Shown here piece after piece: positions 23,919 to 32,736 of a DNA stretch of 63,245 bases; within the stretch, counting starts at the first letter, position 1, and the number at the start of each line of letters is the position of its first letter. Position numbers and translations under genes: made by a program. This stretch comes from Chthoniobacterales bacterium. GTDB taxonomy: Bacteria > Verrucomicrobiota > Verrucomicrobiia > Chthoniobacterales > UBA6821. The stretch lies in contig JAIEQF010000009.1 of NCBI GenBank assembly GCA_019747895.1, forward strand, positions 1 to 63,245. The letters run 5' to 3'. The notes below the pieces were generated by a model, which searched no databases, was not told the DNA's origin, and saw only the letters and a program-made list of their open reading frames with translations.

Positions 23919-26594
23919 GTGAGCATTTTTTCTAGGTTTAAAAAAACAGTTCCAACTTTTGCCGAACGCAAAGGTTCCAGTAGCGTTGAGGCATTTTCTG
24001 AACAGGAACAAAAATTCCTAGAGATTTGTTCGCTCTCCCCCAATCAAGCCTTGCAGGCTCTTAACAGCTCTGATCAGGGCCTCACGGCCGCTCAAGCTGA
24101 GGAACACCTCGTCACATGGGGCCCTAATGACCTTGGCAAAAAGAAGCATCAAGGTTTTCTTAAAGAGATTCTCATTCGTTGCAAAAACCCTCTTGTCATT
24201 CAACTCTTAGTGATCTGCGTGGCCTCCATCTTGATGGGAGACGCTCCCTCAGCCACGATTGTCGGGTTCATGGTCATCTTGAGCGTCGGTTTTTCTTACT
24301 GCCAAGAACATCGCTCGAGTAAAGCTGTTGAAAAATTGAGAGCCATGGTGCAAACAAATTGCCATGTGCTGCGCGATGGCCAAGAAGTGGATGTCCCGAT
24401 GTCACAAATCGTTCCTGGCGATATCGTCTCTCTACAAGCTGGATCGCTCATCGCTGCAGACATCAGGCTGATTGCTGCCAAAGATTTTTTTGTGAGCCAA
24501 TCTTCGCTCACAGGAGAATCGATGCCTGTCGAAAAATCGGTGGAAGCAGGAGTCACTCCTGAGAACAAGAAGCGAACCATCATTGAACTTCCGAATGCTG
24601 TCTTTCAAGGAAGCAACGTTGTTAGCGGCAGCGCCAAAGGCCTTGTGGTCAATACTGGCATCAACACGCACTTTGGAGCCATCACCCAAAAGTTGGCTGG
24701 CGCTCCCGTGCTCACAAGTTTTGACCGCGGCATTGCAGGATTCACCTGGCTCATGATTCGGTTCATGGTGGTGATGGTCAGCATTGTTTTTCTGATTGTC
24801 GGCTTCAAAGACCACAGTTGGACACAAGCCTTGCTCTTCGGCCTCTCCGTGGCTGTAGGCCTCACGCCGGAGATGCTTCCGATGATCGTTGTCGTCAACC
24901 TTTCGAAGGGAGCGATTGCAATGTCACGCAAAAAAGTCATCGTGAAACGCCTGAATGCGATTCAAAATTTTGGAGCCATCGATATTTTGTGCACCGATAA
25001 AACAGGCACCCTCACCCAAGACCGCGTCTTTTTAGAAAAACATGTCGATGTTACGAATCGTGCTAGCGAAGATGTCCTGCGCTACGCGTACATGAACAGC
25101 TACTATCAAACTGGCCTGCGCAACTTGCTGGATGCCTCGGTCCTCTCTCACACGGATCTGGATGTCGATCGCGGCTGTCGCAAGGTTGATGAAATTCCTT
25201 TTGATTTTCAACGCAAGCGAATGTCTGTCGTCGTCGACTATGAAGGAGATCACGTCTTGGTCTGCAAAGGAGCCGTGGAAGATATCTACAAAGCTTGCAC
25301 GCACTACCAAGTTGATGACGAAGTTTACATGATGATTGATCTCATCAAGAATGACCTTCTCGAGGAATATGAAAAACTGAGCTGCGATGGCTATCGTGTT
25401 CTTGGCATCGCCTATCGCGAATTTCCTCAAGATAAAACGACCTTCTCCATTGCGGATGAAAGCGAATTAATTCTTTTAGGCTACATCGCTTTCCTCGATC
25501 CACCGAAGGAATCAGCCCTCAAAGCCATTGCTTCACTCAAGAGCTATGGCGTCTCAACCAAGATTCTGACAGGCGATAACGCTCTCGTGACGCGCAAAAT
25601 TTGTAAAGATGTCGGTATTGATGCAGGAGAAGTCATCACGGGCGACCAGCTCCTTTCCTTAACAGAAGCGGAACTTGGCAATCTGGCAGAACAACACAAT
25701 GTCTTTGCTCGCCTCTCTCCCGCACAAAAAGAAAGCATCATCGTAGCATTGCAAAAACGAGGGCATGTTGTCGGTTACATGGGCGATGGTATCAATGATG
25801 CCCTCTCGATGCGCGTGGCTGATGTCGGCATTTCAGTCGATAGTGCTGTTGATATTGCTAAAGAATCGGCTGATATCATCCTCCTCGAAAAAAGCCTCAT
25901 GGTTCTCGAAGATGGCATCATTGAAGGGCGCAAAGTTTTTGGAAACATCATCAAGTACATCCGCATGGGAGCTAGTTCCAATTTTGGAAATATGTTTAGC
26001 GTGCTGGGAGGAGCTTGTTTCTTACCGTTCCTGCCAATGGCACCGATTCAAGTGCTCATCAACAATCTCCTCTACGACATTTCTCAAATCGGAATTCCTT
26101 CCGATCATGTCGATGTAGAATATCTTCTAAAACCCCGCCAATGGAATATCGGCAACATCGGGCGTTACATGGTTTTCATTGGACCTCTGAGTTCTATTTT
26201 TGACTATGCGACGTTTTTCTTGATGCTCTATTTTTTCCACTGTCATCTTTTCACCCATGCTGGAACGAGCCCTGAGATGAAAACCTATTATGAAAAACTT
26301 TTCCATACAGGATGGTTTGTCGAATCGATCTTAACGCAAACGCTTATCGTTCATATTATCCGCACTGCGAAGATTCCTTTCTTCCAAAGCATCGCCAGCC
26401 CCTTCCTATTGGCCATGACGCTCTTCATCATGATTGTCGGCGGAGTCCTGCCTTACACGCCACTCGGAACTTATTTTGAAATGGTACCACTCCCTGGTCT
26501 TTTCTGGGTCTGGGTAGCAGGCTTCCTTCTTTGTTACTCGATCATCACGCATAAGGTTAATGTTTGGTGTATGAAGCGCTTCGGAATCGACTAA
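23919..26594 (+). CDS. mgtA: Magnesium-translocating P-type ATPase
   Basis: The product is 891 residues from a GTG start. It belongs to the P3B (MgtA/MgtB) ATPases, which import Mg2+ across the inner membrane. Visible are the TGES motif of the actuator domain (SSLTGESMPVEK), the phosphorylation site CTDKTGTLTQ near residue 358, TGDNALVTRKI, and the hinge GYMGDGINDALSMRVADVGI. The C-terminal membrane helices match MgtA. MgtA is commonly controlled by Mg2+-sensing leaders; the 250-base upstream spacer holds heptamer arrays and no recognisable riboswitch. Confidence 0.93.
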   Translation: MSIFSRFKKTVPTFAERKGSSSVEAFSEQEQKFLEICSLSPNQALQALNSSDQGLTAAQAEEHLVTWGPNDLGKKKHQGFLKEILIRCKNPLVIQLLVICVASILMGDAPSATIVGFMVILSVGFSYCQEHRSSKAVEKLRAMVQTNCHVLRDGQEVDVPMSQIVPGDIVSLQAGSLIAADIRLIAAKDFFVSQSSLTGESMPVEKSVEAGVTPENKKRTIIELPNAVFQGSNVVSGSAKGLVVNTGINTHFGAITQKLAGAPVLTSFDRGIAGFTWLMIRFMVVMVSIVFLIVGFKDHSWTQALLFGLSVAVGLTPEMLPMIVVVNLSKGAIAMSRKKVIVKRLNAIQNFGAIDILCTDKTGTLTQDRVFLEKHVDVTNRASEDVLRYAYMNSYYQTGLRNLLDASVLSHTDLDVDRGCRKVDEIPFDFQRKRMSVVVDYEGDHVLVCKGAVEDIYKACTHYQVDDEVYMMIDLIKNDLLEEYEKLSCDGYRVLGIAYREFPQDKTTFSIADESELILLGYIAFLDPPKESALKAIASLKSYGVSTKILTGDNALVTRKICKDVGIDAGEVITGDQLLSLTEAELGNLAEQHNVFARLSPAQKESIIVALQKRGHVVGYMGDGINDALSMRVADVGISVDSAVDIAKESADIILLEKSLMVLEDGIIEGRKVFGNIIKYIRMGASSNFGNMFSVLGGACFLPFLPMAPIQVLINNLLYDISQIGIPSDHVDVEYLLKPRQWNIGNIGRYMVFIGPLSSIFDYATFFLMLYFFHCHLFTHAGTSPEMKTYYEKLFHTGWFVESILTQTLIVHIIRTAKIPFFQSIASPFLLAMTLFIMIVGGVLPYTPLGTYFEMVPLPGLFWVWVAGFLLCYSIITHKVNVWCMKRFGID

Positions 26595-26750
26595 AAACTA
26601 CATCATAAAGTCTACTGAAACTTTGAATAGCGGCGTCGCTCCGGTGCTCGCCGCTTCACGTATTGAAAAACGCTCGTCGACGCGGTCCTTTTCTGTGCTC
26701 CTCGACTCCTGGCTCTTCTTTGTTTCAACGACTTTCTAATGCAGTTTTAC
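26594..26750 (-). repeat. Repeat B, degenerate third copy
   Basis: GCTCCGGTGCTCGCCGCTTC followed by ACGTATT is the reverse complement of the core of the repeats at 31300-31446 and 45397-45543. The flanking CATCATAAAGTCTACTGAA also matches, while the distal half is diverged. Confidence 0.65.
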
Positions 26751-26828
26751 TCATTTTCTTTTTTGCGTATTCCAAAAAAATTTCTAAACCTTCCTAACAA
26801 ATTTTCTGCACCTCTTAACCTCTAGATT

Positions 26829-26866
26829 TTTTCCTGTAACCTGCAACCTGCAACCTGTAACCTGCT
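26829..26866. repeat. Heptamer array (TGYAACC type) before the PTS IIA-like gene
   Basis: CCTGTAACCTGCAACCTGCA continues with ACCTGTAACCTG; four heptamers end about 7 bases before the ATG at 26870. Confidence 0.85.
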
Positions 26867-26869
26867 CCC

Positions 26870-27664
26870 ATGAAAGCTCTCCTCACCGCACTCCAAGAAG
26901 GCCGTCTCGTTGAACTCCCGGATAATGACAAAACGGATGCTTTAGAATTTCTCGCTGCTCTCATCGAAGCAATTCCTGAAATCCAAGTAGACGATCAGGT
27001 CACGGAAAAAGTCCTTGCTCGCGAACATCTTCATAATACCGGCATTGGAAAAGGATGGGCCTGTCCTCATGCCACGACACTCCGCGATTCTGAATTGCTC
27101 TGTTCGGTTGGATGGAGCCCTAATGGAATCGCCTACGGAGCCCCAGATCAAGAACCAGTGAGACTCGTGGTGATGTACTTTGTTCCTGAGTCGCAAAAAA
27201 ATGCTTACCTCAAAGAAATTTCCTCACTTGCCAAAGCAATCCATCAAACTGAAGCATTAAAAAATCTCCAAAATATTACGGAGCTTTCTGAAGTCCGACA
27301 CACGTTATTAGATGCGATCAGCCATGCTTTGGAATCAGTAGGCCCAGAAGCACGCGCTCGAATGATTCAACTCGAGGTCCGTCACGCAGCTGCTGAAATC
27401 CTAGCCCCAACAGCTCAAAAACTAAATGAGCTTGTTCACCATTTAATTCCTGTTTCCGTACTCGCTATTCCAGGAAGCCGCCCCATTGTGCTCTCCCAAG
27501 ATCAGCTGCTTGTCAAAAATTTAGAATCTTTTGATCAACTTCCGAATGAATTAAGTCAACATGGATTTGTCGAACATCAAGGCTTTAGCATCGTCTTGCG
27601 AGCAACAGAACATTTTTCTCCAGATCGCGCGTTACATAATTGCTTAGCAGTGCGGGTTCCGTAA
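26870..27664 (+). CDS. PTS EIIA type-2 domain protein
   Basis: The product is 264 residues. Residues 1-145 match the fructose/nitrogen-type IIA domain (PTS_EIIA_2); the phosphorylatable histidine is in IGKGWACPHATT (about residue 66), although the context differs from the usual IGxGxAIPH. The C-terminal ~110 residues are less conserved. No sugar permease or HPr is nearby, so a regulatory (PtsN-like) role is more likely than transport. The start follows a heptamer array directly. Confidence 0.75.
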   Translation: MKALLTALQEGRLVELPDNDKTDALEFLAALIEAIPEIQVDDQVTEKVLAREHLHNTGIGKGWACPHATTLRDSELLCSVGWSPNGIAYGAPDQEPVRLVVMYFVPESQKNAYLKEISSLAKAIHQTEALKNLQNITELSEVRHTLLDAISHALESVGPEARARMIQLEVRHAAAEILAPTAQKLNELVHHLIPVSVLAIPGSRPIVLSQDQLLVKNLESFDQLPNELSQHGFVEHQGFSIVLRATEHFSPDRALHNCLAVRVP

Positions 27665-27773
27665 TTTGAGCCTTACACAAAATGACTCTGTCATTTTTTA
27701 CAGTACTCAACCTGCTACGAAGCAAGAGTTGCTATCAAACGTTCATAGTGCCAACTATGATTCAAGAGATGCT

Positions 27774-28916
27774 CTAGCTATAGCAACGATGCACGCGCTC
27801 CCCAATCCCAGCAAACAAATGCCACGGGATCGTTCCTGCCTTGGAAGCAAGCCACGAGGCACCGATTTTTTGATCTTTTTGTTTTCCTAAAAGAACCACT
27901 TCATCTCCCACAGAAACTTTTCCTGCTCGTGAAATATCAACGACAATTTGGTCCATCGTCACACGCCCTAGAACTGGGCATCGCCGACCATTGATGAGCA
28001 CGCAAGCGCCCTGATTAGAAAGCTGCCGTGGATATCCATCCGCATAGCCCACAGGAAGTATTGCCACTGCAAGATCATGAGGAGCAATAAATGTTTTCCC
28101 ATAGCTAATCGTTGCTCCCTTAGAAAGCTTCTGGATTAAGGTAACACGGGCCTTCCAAGTCATCACAGGCCGTAATAATTTTTGAAAAGTTGGCACTGGA
28201 GAAACACCATAGAGCATGAGTCCCACACGAACTGTGCAATGCGCTTCTTTTGAAAAATGGAGCACTCCTGCGGAGTTGAGAGCATGAACTTTCGCATCAG
28301 GAACAATCGCTTGGAGCTGAGAAACGATTTTTTTAAAAGCAGCCAATTGCATTCGCGTTCCTCTCACATCGTCATCTGCAGAGGGAAGGTGCGTGGAAAA
28401 ACTTTGGATCGTTAATGGCAGCTTCGCAATTTTATGAACAACTTGTACCGCTTGCGCGGCAGCAACTCCAAGGCGCCCCATTCCAGTATCAATCATCACG
28501 TGAATAGGGGCTCCCGCTGGAGCAACAGTTGCAAACGCGCGAGCTTCTTCAAATGAAGAAATAGTAGGAATCATCTTTTTTTTAGCAATGATCGGATACT
28601 CACAGGGAAGCGCTGCACTTAAGAGCATGATGGGAACCTTGGGAACAACTCGTTGCAATCGCAAGGCCTCTTCGCAAGAAGCAACCGCAAAATAGGACAC
28701 ATGAGATGCTAGCATTTTTGCGACCTCTTCCATCCCGTGCCCATAAGCATTGGCTTTGAGAACAGCAATCATATCTGCATGAGGCGTCCGCTTTTTAGCA
28801 ACATGGATATTATGCCGAAGCGCTGCACGATCGATCTCGACCCACGTACGCCAGCAAGCTGGCACAAGGCTGGAGGCTGGAGGCTGGAGGCTGAAGGCAT
28901 TTAGCTTGTTGGGCAT
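27774..28916 (-). CDS. alr: Alanine racemase
   Basis: From ATG 28916 the product is 380 residues. The enzyme is PLP-dependent and interconverts L- and D-alanine for peptidoglycan. The PLP lysine is in MIAVLKANAYGHG (K54), and the barrel and C-terminal beta domain are complete (VRVGLMLYGVSP, LPVGYADGYPR, GRVTMDQIVVDI). Residues 7-18 (AFSLQPPASSLV) are the translation of an AGCCTCC-type heptamer array that forms the N-terminus. A GTG at residue 18 would start after the array and is an alternative. Confidence 0.93.
   Translation of the reverse strand: MPNKLNAFSLQPPASSLVPACWRTWVEIDRAALRHNIHVAKKRTPHADMIAVLKANAYGHGMEEVAKMLASHVSYFAVASCEEALRLQRVVPKVPIMLLSAALPCEYPIIAKKKMIPTISSFEEARAFATVAPAGAPIHVMIDTGMGRLGVAAAQAVQVVHKIAKLPLTIQSFSTHLPSADDDVRGTRMQLAAFKKIVSQLQAIVPDAKVHALNSAGVLHFSKEAHCTVRVGLMLYGVSPVPTFQKLLRPVMTWKARVTLIQKLSKGATISYGKTFIAPHDLAVAILPVGYADGYPRQLSNQGACVLINGRRCPVLGRVTMDQIVVDISRAGKVSVGDEVVLLGKQKDQKIGASWLASKAGTIPWHLFAGIGERVHRCYS
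28868..28900. repeat. Heptamer array (AGCCTYC type) at the alr N-terminus
   Basis: On the minus strand, AGCCTTC/AGCCTCC/AGCCTCC/AGCCTTG run inside the alr frame just after its ATG and are translated SLQPPASSL. Confidence 0.85.
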
Positions 28917-28930
28917 TGGAATAAAGAATA

Positions 28931-28999
28931 GCCACAAAAGAACACAAAGATCACAAAAAAAGTTATCTTTCTTTTGTGATCTTTGTGTTCTTTTGTGGC
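28931..28999. repeat. Perfect 28-bp inverted repeat in alr/epimerase divergent spacer
   Basis: GCCACAAAAGAACACAAAGA and TCACAAAA (28931-28958) are exactly mirrored at 28972-28999, with a 13-base spacer. It would form a long hairpin upstream of both divergent genes. The words are the CACAAAGAN type seen at 12.1, 56.8 and 58.6 kb. Confidence 0.9.
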
Positions 29000-29060
29000 C
29001 ATTTCTTGCAACCTGATTTCAGACTAGGAACTCGCATCACCATATGCTATTTTATGCGCC

Positions 29061-30014
29061 ATGAACATCGTCGTCACCGGAGGAGCTGGCTTTATTGGAT
29101 CTCATGTTGTGCGGGCTCTTCTCAAGAAAGGAGATACTGTTACGATCATCGATAATTTTGATAATTTTTATGATCCTGCGATTAAGCACAACAATATTGC
29201 TGATTTAGATTGTGAGATTGCTCCGATTGATCTTCGTGATGAAAAGGAAATCCATCAACTTCTCAAACGCGTTAAACCGGAGACGATCATTCATCTTGCA
29301 GCACGAGCTGGCGTTCGACCATCAATCCTTAATCCTAAGCTTTATCTAGAAACCAATGTCAATGGCACCTTGAACTTGCTTGAAGGAGCTCGCGCAAGTG
29401 ATTGCCATCGTGTTCTCTTCGCCTCCAGCTCTTCTGTTTATGGGCTTTCTAAGGTCGTTCCTTTCCACGAAGCGTTGCCACTCCCTCAGACACTAAGCCC
29501 TTATGCGGCCACAAAGCTCGCCGGAGAACAACTCTGCGGCAATTTTTCTTATCTCTACGGAATGAGAACAGTCTGCCTCCGTTTTTTTACTGTCTATGGC
29601 CCAGCACAGCGTCCTGATTTGGCGATCCATCGTTTTACCGATGCGATTAGTCGTGGAGAAGCGATCAAACAATTTGGCGACGGATCCACCCGCCGCGATT
29701 ACACATACATTGATGATATTGTGCAGGGCGTCCTCAGTGCGATGACATATGAGGGGAATATTTTTGATATTTTTAATCTTGGTGAAAATGAAACAACAAC
29801 GTTGTCAGCACTCATCGCTATGATTGAAAAAGCCGTAGGGCGCAAGGCTATCATCGAGCAACTTCCGGAACAGCCTGGCGACATGCCACTCACCTGTGCC
29901 GACATCAGCAAAGCACGCCGCCTTCTCGACTATAATCCGACAACGCCACTTGCGGTTGGAATTCCTAAATTTGTGGAATGGTATCAGACCGCGCAGCGGC
30001 CGGCTGTAGGCTGA
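29061..30014 (+). CDS. NAD-dependent nucleotide-sugar epimerase
   Basis: The product is 317 residues and an extended short-chain dehydrogenase. The NAD-binding GGAGFIGSHV is near the N-terminus, and the catalytic triad sits in SSSSVYG and YAATK. Features around PSILNPKLYLETNVNGTLNL and YGPAQRPDLAIHRF match UDP-glucuronate 4-epimerases best, with UDP-glucose 4-epimerase as the alternative. The role would be precursor supply for surface polysaccharide. The C-terminal residues QRPAVG run into an AGGCTGTAGGCTG-type array, so the stop codon itself comes from repeat-like sequence. Confidence 0.85.
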   Translation: MNIVVTGGAGFIGSHVVRALLKKGDTVTIIDNFDNFYDPAIKHNNIADLDCEIAPIDLRDEKEIHQLLKRVKPETIIHLAARAGVRPSILNPKLYLETNVNGTLNLLEGARASDCHRVLFASSSSVYGLSKVVPFHEALPLPQTLSPYAATKLAGEQLCGNFSYLYGMRTVCLRFFTVYGPAQRPDLAIHRFTDAISRGEAIKQFGDGSTRRDYTYIDDIVQGVLSAMTYEGNIFDIFNLGENETTTLSALIAMIEKAVGRKAIIEQLPEQPGDMPLTCADISKARRLLDYNPTTPLAVGIPKFVEWYQTAQRPAVG

Positions 30015-30020
30015 AGAAAA

Positions 30021-30184
30021 TTCACAGGGATGGAAGCGATGGAAGGGATAAAGACAGAAAAATAAATTTATCTTTTAACTTTCCTTATATTTTCTCTCAA
30101 CAAACCCTGATACCATTTTCAAAAATTTGATTTTGCTTTTTCAAAATCTTCTTTTATCCCTTCCATCGCTTCCATCCCTGTGAA
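30021..30184. repeat. Perfect 32-bp inverted repeat flanking the epimerase/GH26 spacer
   Basis: TTCACAGGGATGGAAGCGAT and GGAAGGGATAAA (30021-30052) are exactly mirrored at 30153-30184, 100 bases apart. The right arm contains the GTG start codon of the GH26-like gene. The same words occur singly at 17266-17298 and 32705-32727. Confidence 0.9.
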
Positions 30185-31253
30185 TCTCTTTTTTTTATTT
30201 TTTATTTTTCTTTTAACAACAGCACTCCCAGCTGCTCCTACGACTTATGAAAAGCTCATCGTTCCGGAGCATGGGGCCTACACCGGCGCCTATGTTGATT
30301 TTGGCGAAGGAGAAGATGGCGTGACGTTAGAAGCGATGGAAAATTTTGAAACGCTTGTCAAAAAACACCAGGCGTTAATTGGGTTCGGCTCTTTTTGGGC
30401 TCGTCAAAAATTCCCAACCGAACAAGTTAATTTAGTCCGTTCTTATGGGGCTGTTCCGCTTTTATACTGGTCTCCATGGGATGCTCCTTTTGATAATGGT
30501 CAAGAACATGGCCCCGATAAATTTGCGCTCGATAAAATTTTGAGCGGGAAATGGGATCACTACATCGATGCTTGGGCGGATGGAGCAAAAGCCGTTCCAT
30601 CTCAATTTTTTGTTGCCTTTGGATGCGAAATGAATGGGACTTGGTTTCCCTGGTCGGGATATTTTTATGGCAAAGGAAAAATTTTAGGAGACAAAAAAGC
30701 TAAACCTGCTCTCTACGCCGGCCCTGAGAAATACAAAGAAGCTTATCGCTATGTTGTCGATCGTGTTCGAGCCAGGGGAGCGACCAACATCCTTTGGGTT
30801 TTTCATGTGAACAATTATTCTTATCCCAATGGAACGTGGAATCTAGCTGCTGCCTACTATCCAGGCGCTAATTATGTTGATTGGCTTGCCATGAGCCTCT
30901 ACGGAAAACAATTTGCAAAAGAAGATTGGGATCTTTTTGAACCACTCCTGGAATGGCCCTACAAAGAACTTTGTAATCTTGATCCTAACAAACCCATTAT
31001 GCTCGCAGAGTGGGGCGTCGCCGAACCGCACGAGAGCGAGCTCAAAGGAAAATGGTTCCGCGATGCCTTCCTGGCCATGACTGAAAAAAAATATCCACGC
31101 CTCAAAGCAGCTATCGTCTGGCATGAGCGTTGGGAAAATGCGGATGGAACCTTCAGCAACCTCCGCATCAATTCCTCTCAGTCTTCCCTCAAAGGATATC
31201 AAGAAGGTGTCGCCTCACCGTACTGGTTAGACCGTCCTATTTGGAAGAAATAA
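30180..31253 (+). CDS. Secreted GH26-like glycoside hydrolase
   Basis: The product is 357 residues from GTG 30180, with a signal peptide (MNLFFLFFIFLLTTALPAA). The TIM-barrel family 26 pattern is clear: the catalytic acid/base in AFGCEMNGTWFPWSG and the nucleophile in IMLAEWGVAEP. Family members are mostly endo-beta-mannanases, with some beta-1,3-xylanases and lichenases, so the substrate is not fixed. The start codon lies inside an inverted-repeat arm; no other start precedes the signal peptide. Together with the epimerase upstream it may serve polysaccharide turnover. Confidence 0.82.
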   Translation: MNLFFLFFIFLLTTALPAAPTTYEKLIVPEHGAYTGAYVDFGEGEDGVTLEAMENFETLVKKHQALIGFGSFWARQKFPTEQVNLVRSYGAVPLLYWSPWDAPFDNGQEHGPDKFALDKILSGKWDHYIDAWADGAKAVPSQFFVAFGCEMNGTWFPWSGYFYGKGKILGDKKAKPALYAGPEKYKEAYRYVVDRVRARGATNILWVFHVNNYSYPNGTWNLAAAYYPGANYVDWLAMSLYGKQFAKEDWDLFEPLLEWPYKELCNLDPNKPIMLAEWGVAEPHESELKGKWFRDAFLAMTEKKYPRLKAAIVWHERWENADGTFSNLRINSSQSSLKGYQEGVASPYWLDRPIWKK

Positions 31254-31299
31254 AAAGACTGAAGACTAAAGGAAAAATTTCATCTGGAGTGCAGAAAAT

Positions 31300-31446
31300 A
31301 AAATGGCCTCAGAAAATCGCTGAGGGGGATGAAATACAAGGAACCTCGGAGCGCAGACGCTGAGCGTATAAATAATACGTGAAGCGGCGAGCACCGGAGT
31401 GATGCCGGAGTTCACCACCTCAGTAGATTTTATGAGGCCATTTTTA
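31300..31446 (+). repeat. Repeat B, copy 1, between convergent genes
   Basis: About 147 bp with imperfect inverted ends (AAATGGCCTCAGAAAA and TTTTATGAGGCCATTTTTA). The core CCTCGGAGCGCAGACGCTGA and ATACGTGAAGCGGCGAGCAC is shared with 45397-45543. It occupies the entire spacer between the GH26-like and antiporter genes. Confidence 0.8.
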
Positions 31447-32589
31447 GTCAAACATAAAAACAATATAGATCGAAAACAATAAAAGGTGAACAAAACCCTG
31501 AAACGCATTGGTCTCCCCCTGACTAAAAGTGATCATGCAATTCGCTAGCGTCATAACTAAAAGCGTAATATCAGCTGCATCTAGTCCAAGATGAATGGGG
31601 TGTCCGATAAAAAGACTGATCCCAAGGGCCGCAGGAACCGTGAGCCCGATTGTCGCTAAGACAGAGCCGAGTAAAATATTCACAGAACGTTGCATCTGAT
31701 TTTTCCGAGCTGCTTGAATTGCAGCGAGTCCCTCTGGTGCCAGAATAAGAACGGCGACAATAAATCCATCCAACGCTGTTCTCACCGACTGAGTCAGGAA
31801 AGGAGTTCCTGCGGCTTGTTTTAAAGAAAAGAGGAGCGCTAGTTTTTTAGAAAGAAAAATAACAACAGGAATGTACAGCAATAGCATCACTGTATGAAAA
31901 AAGATGAGCCTCCCTTCTTTTCGAACAGCACGAGAAGTTAAAGCGTGTTGCTCTTTTTTCTTGTTGAGGTAGAGGATGGAAGATTCTAGAAAAAATTCCG
32001 TGTGCCACTTTGTCTGAACTGCTAAAAAAATTCCATAGATCACTGTTGAGAGAACCACAATAGACATAGCGTGAAGGTTCGAAAAAAATCCATGCCCTCC
32101 CGTTGTGAAGTTAGGCATGATGAGTGCTAAAACGGTTAAAGGAATGATTAAACTCAAAAATGCTCTTCCTCCTTTGAGATTGAATTGCTGTTCATGAAAA
32201 CGAAATCCTCCAATCAACAAACAAAACCCTAAAATTCCTCCCAAGAGAATCATAACCACTGAAAACATCGTATCGCGCGCTAATGTAGGGCTCGTGTCCG
32301 TCAACATCACGGCAGAAATCATCATCACCTCAATTGCAGTGACAGCGAGTGTTAGAATAAGAGTTCCGTAAGGTTCCCCCAGTTTTTCCGCTAAGATATC
32401 GGCGTGATGCACAACGGCAAAAGAAGCCAGCAGGATCGCAACAAAAATCCAAACAAAAAGACCAATTTTCGCAAACCCTGCGCTTCCCTCCACCCACGCA
32501 GATCCTTTCAAAAATAAAAATAAGACTGTTCCGTATCCTAAAAAAAGAACGGATTCTCGAAAGTGACGTTGGTGGGTTTTAGAGAGCAT
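31444..32589 (-). CDS. ChaA-like calcium/sodium:proton antiporter
   Basis: The product is 381 residues with 10-11 membrane helices. The CaCA-superfamily alpha repeats are visible as GEPYGTLILTLAVTAIEVMM and, in the second half, LILAPEGLAAIQAARKNQMQ. This matches ChaA, which exports Ca2+, Na+ or K+ in exchange for protons. The gene converges on the GH26-like gene, with repeat B at its 3' end. Confidence 0.85.
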   Translation of the reverse strand: MLSKTHQRHFRESVLFLGYGTVLFLFLKGSAWVEGSAGFAKIGLFVWIFVAILLASFAVVHHADILAEKLGEPYGTLILTLAVTAIEVMMISAVMLTDTSPTLARDTMFSVVMILLGGILGFCLLIGGFRFHEQQFNLKGGRAFLSLIIPLTVLALIMPNFTTGGHGFFSNLHAMSIVVLSTVIYGIFLAVQTKWHTEFFLESSILYLNKKKEQHALTSRAVRKEGRLIFFHTVMLLLYIPVVIFLSKKLALLFSLKQAAGTPFLTQSVRTALDGFIVAVLILAPEGLAAIQAARKNQMQRSVNILLGSVLATIGLTVPAALGISLFIGHPIHLGLDAADITLLVMTLANCMITFSQGETNAFQGFVHLLLFSIYIVFMFD

Positions 32590-32596
32590 AAGAAGA

Positions 32597-32734
32597 AAGG
32601 CTATAGGATGTTCAGATCAAAATATAAATTAAAAAATCGGGTAACTTCATTAATAAAAAATTTATTTTTTGCCGAAGACCTTACTTTAATCTACAGCCTA
32701 TAGTCTTTTAACATCGCTTCCATCCCTGTGAATT
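32597..32734. repeat. Composite arrays (AGNCTAY and CTTCCATCN) between antiporter and monooxygenase
   Basis: AGGCTATAGG lies near 32598. On the other side, CTACAGCCTATAGTC is followed by CATCGCTTCCATCCCTGTGA at 32705-32724. The spacer shares TTGCCGAAGACCTTACTTTA with the region at 23.8 kb. Confidence 0.75.
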
Positions 32735-32736
32735 TT

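Noticed and set aside
26829-26866. CRISPR-like array reading of the TGYAACC repeats
   Set aside because: The words are 7 bp with no unique spacers, no cas genes are in the window, and the arrays lie at many separate loci in mirrored pairs.
27666-27890. 74-residue plus-strand open frame after the PTS IIA-like gene
   Set aside because: More than half of it lies over the 3' end of alr on the other strand. The start is non-ATG and the translation has no recognisable features.
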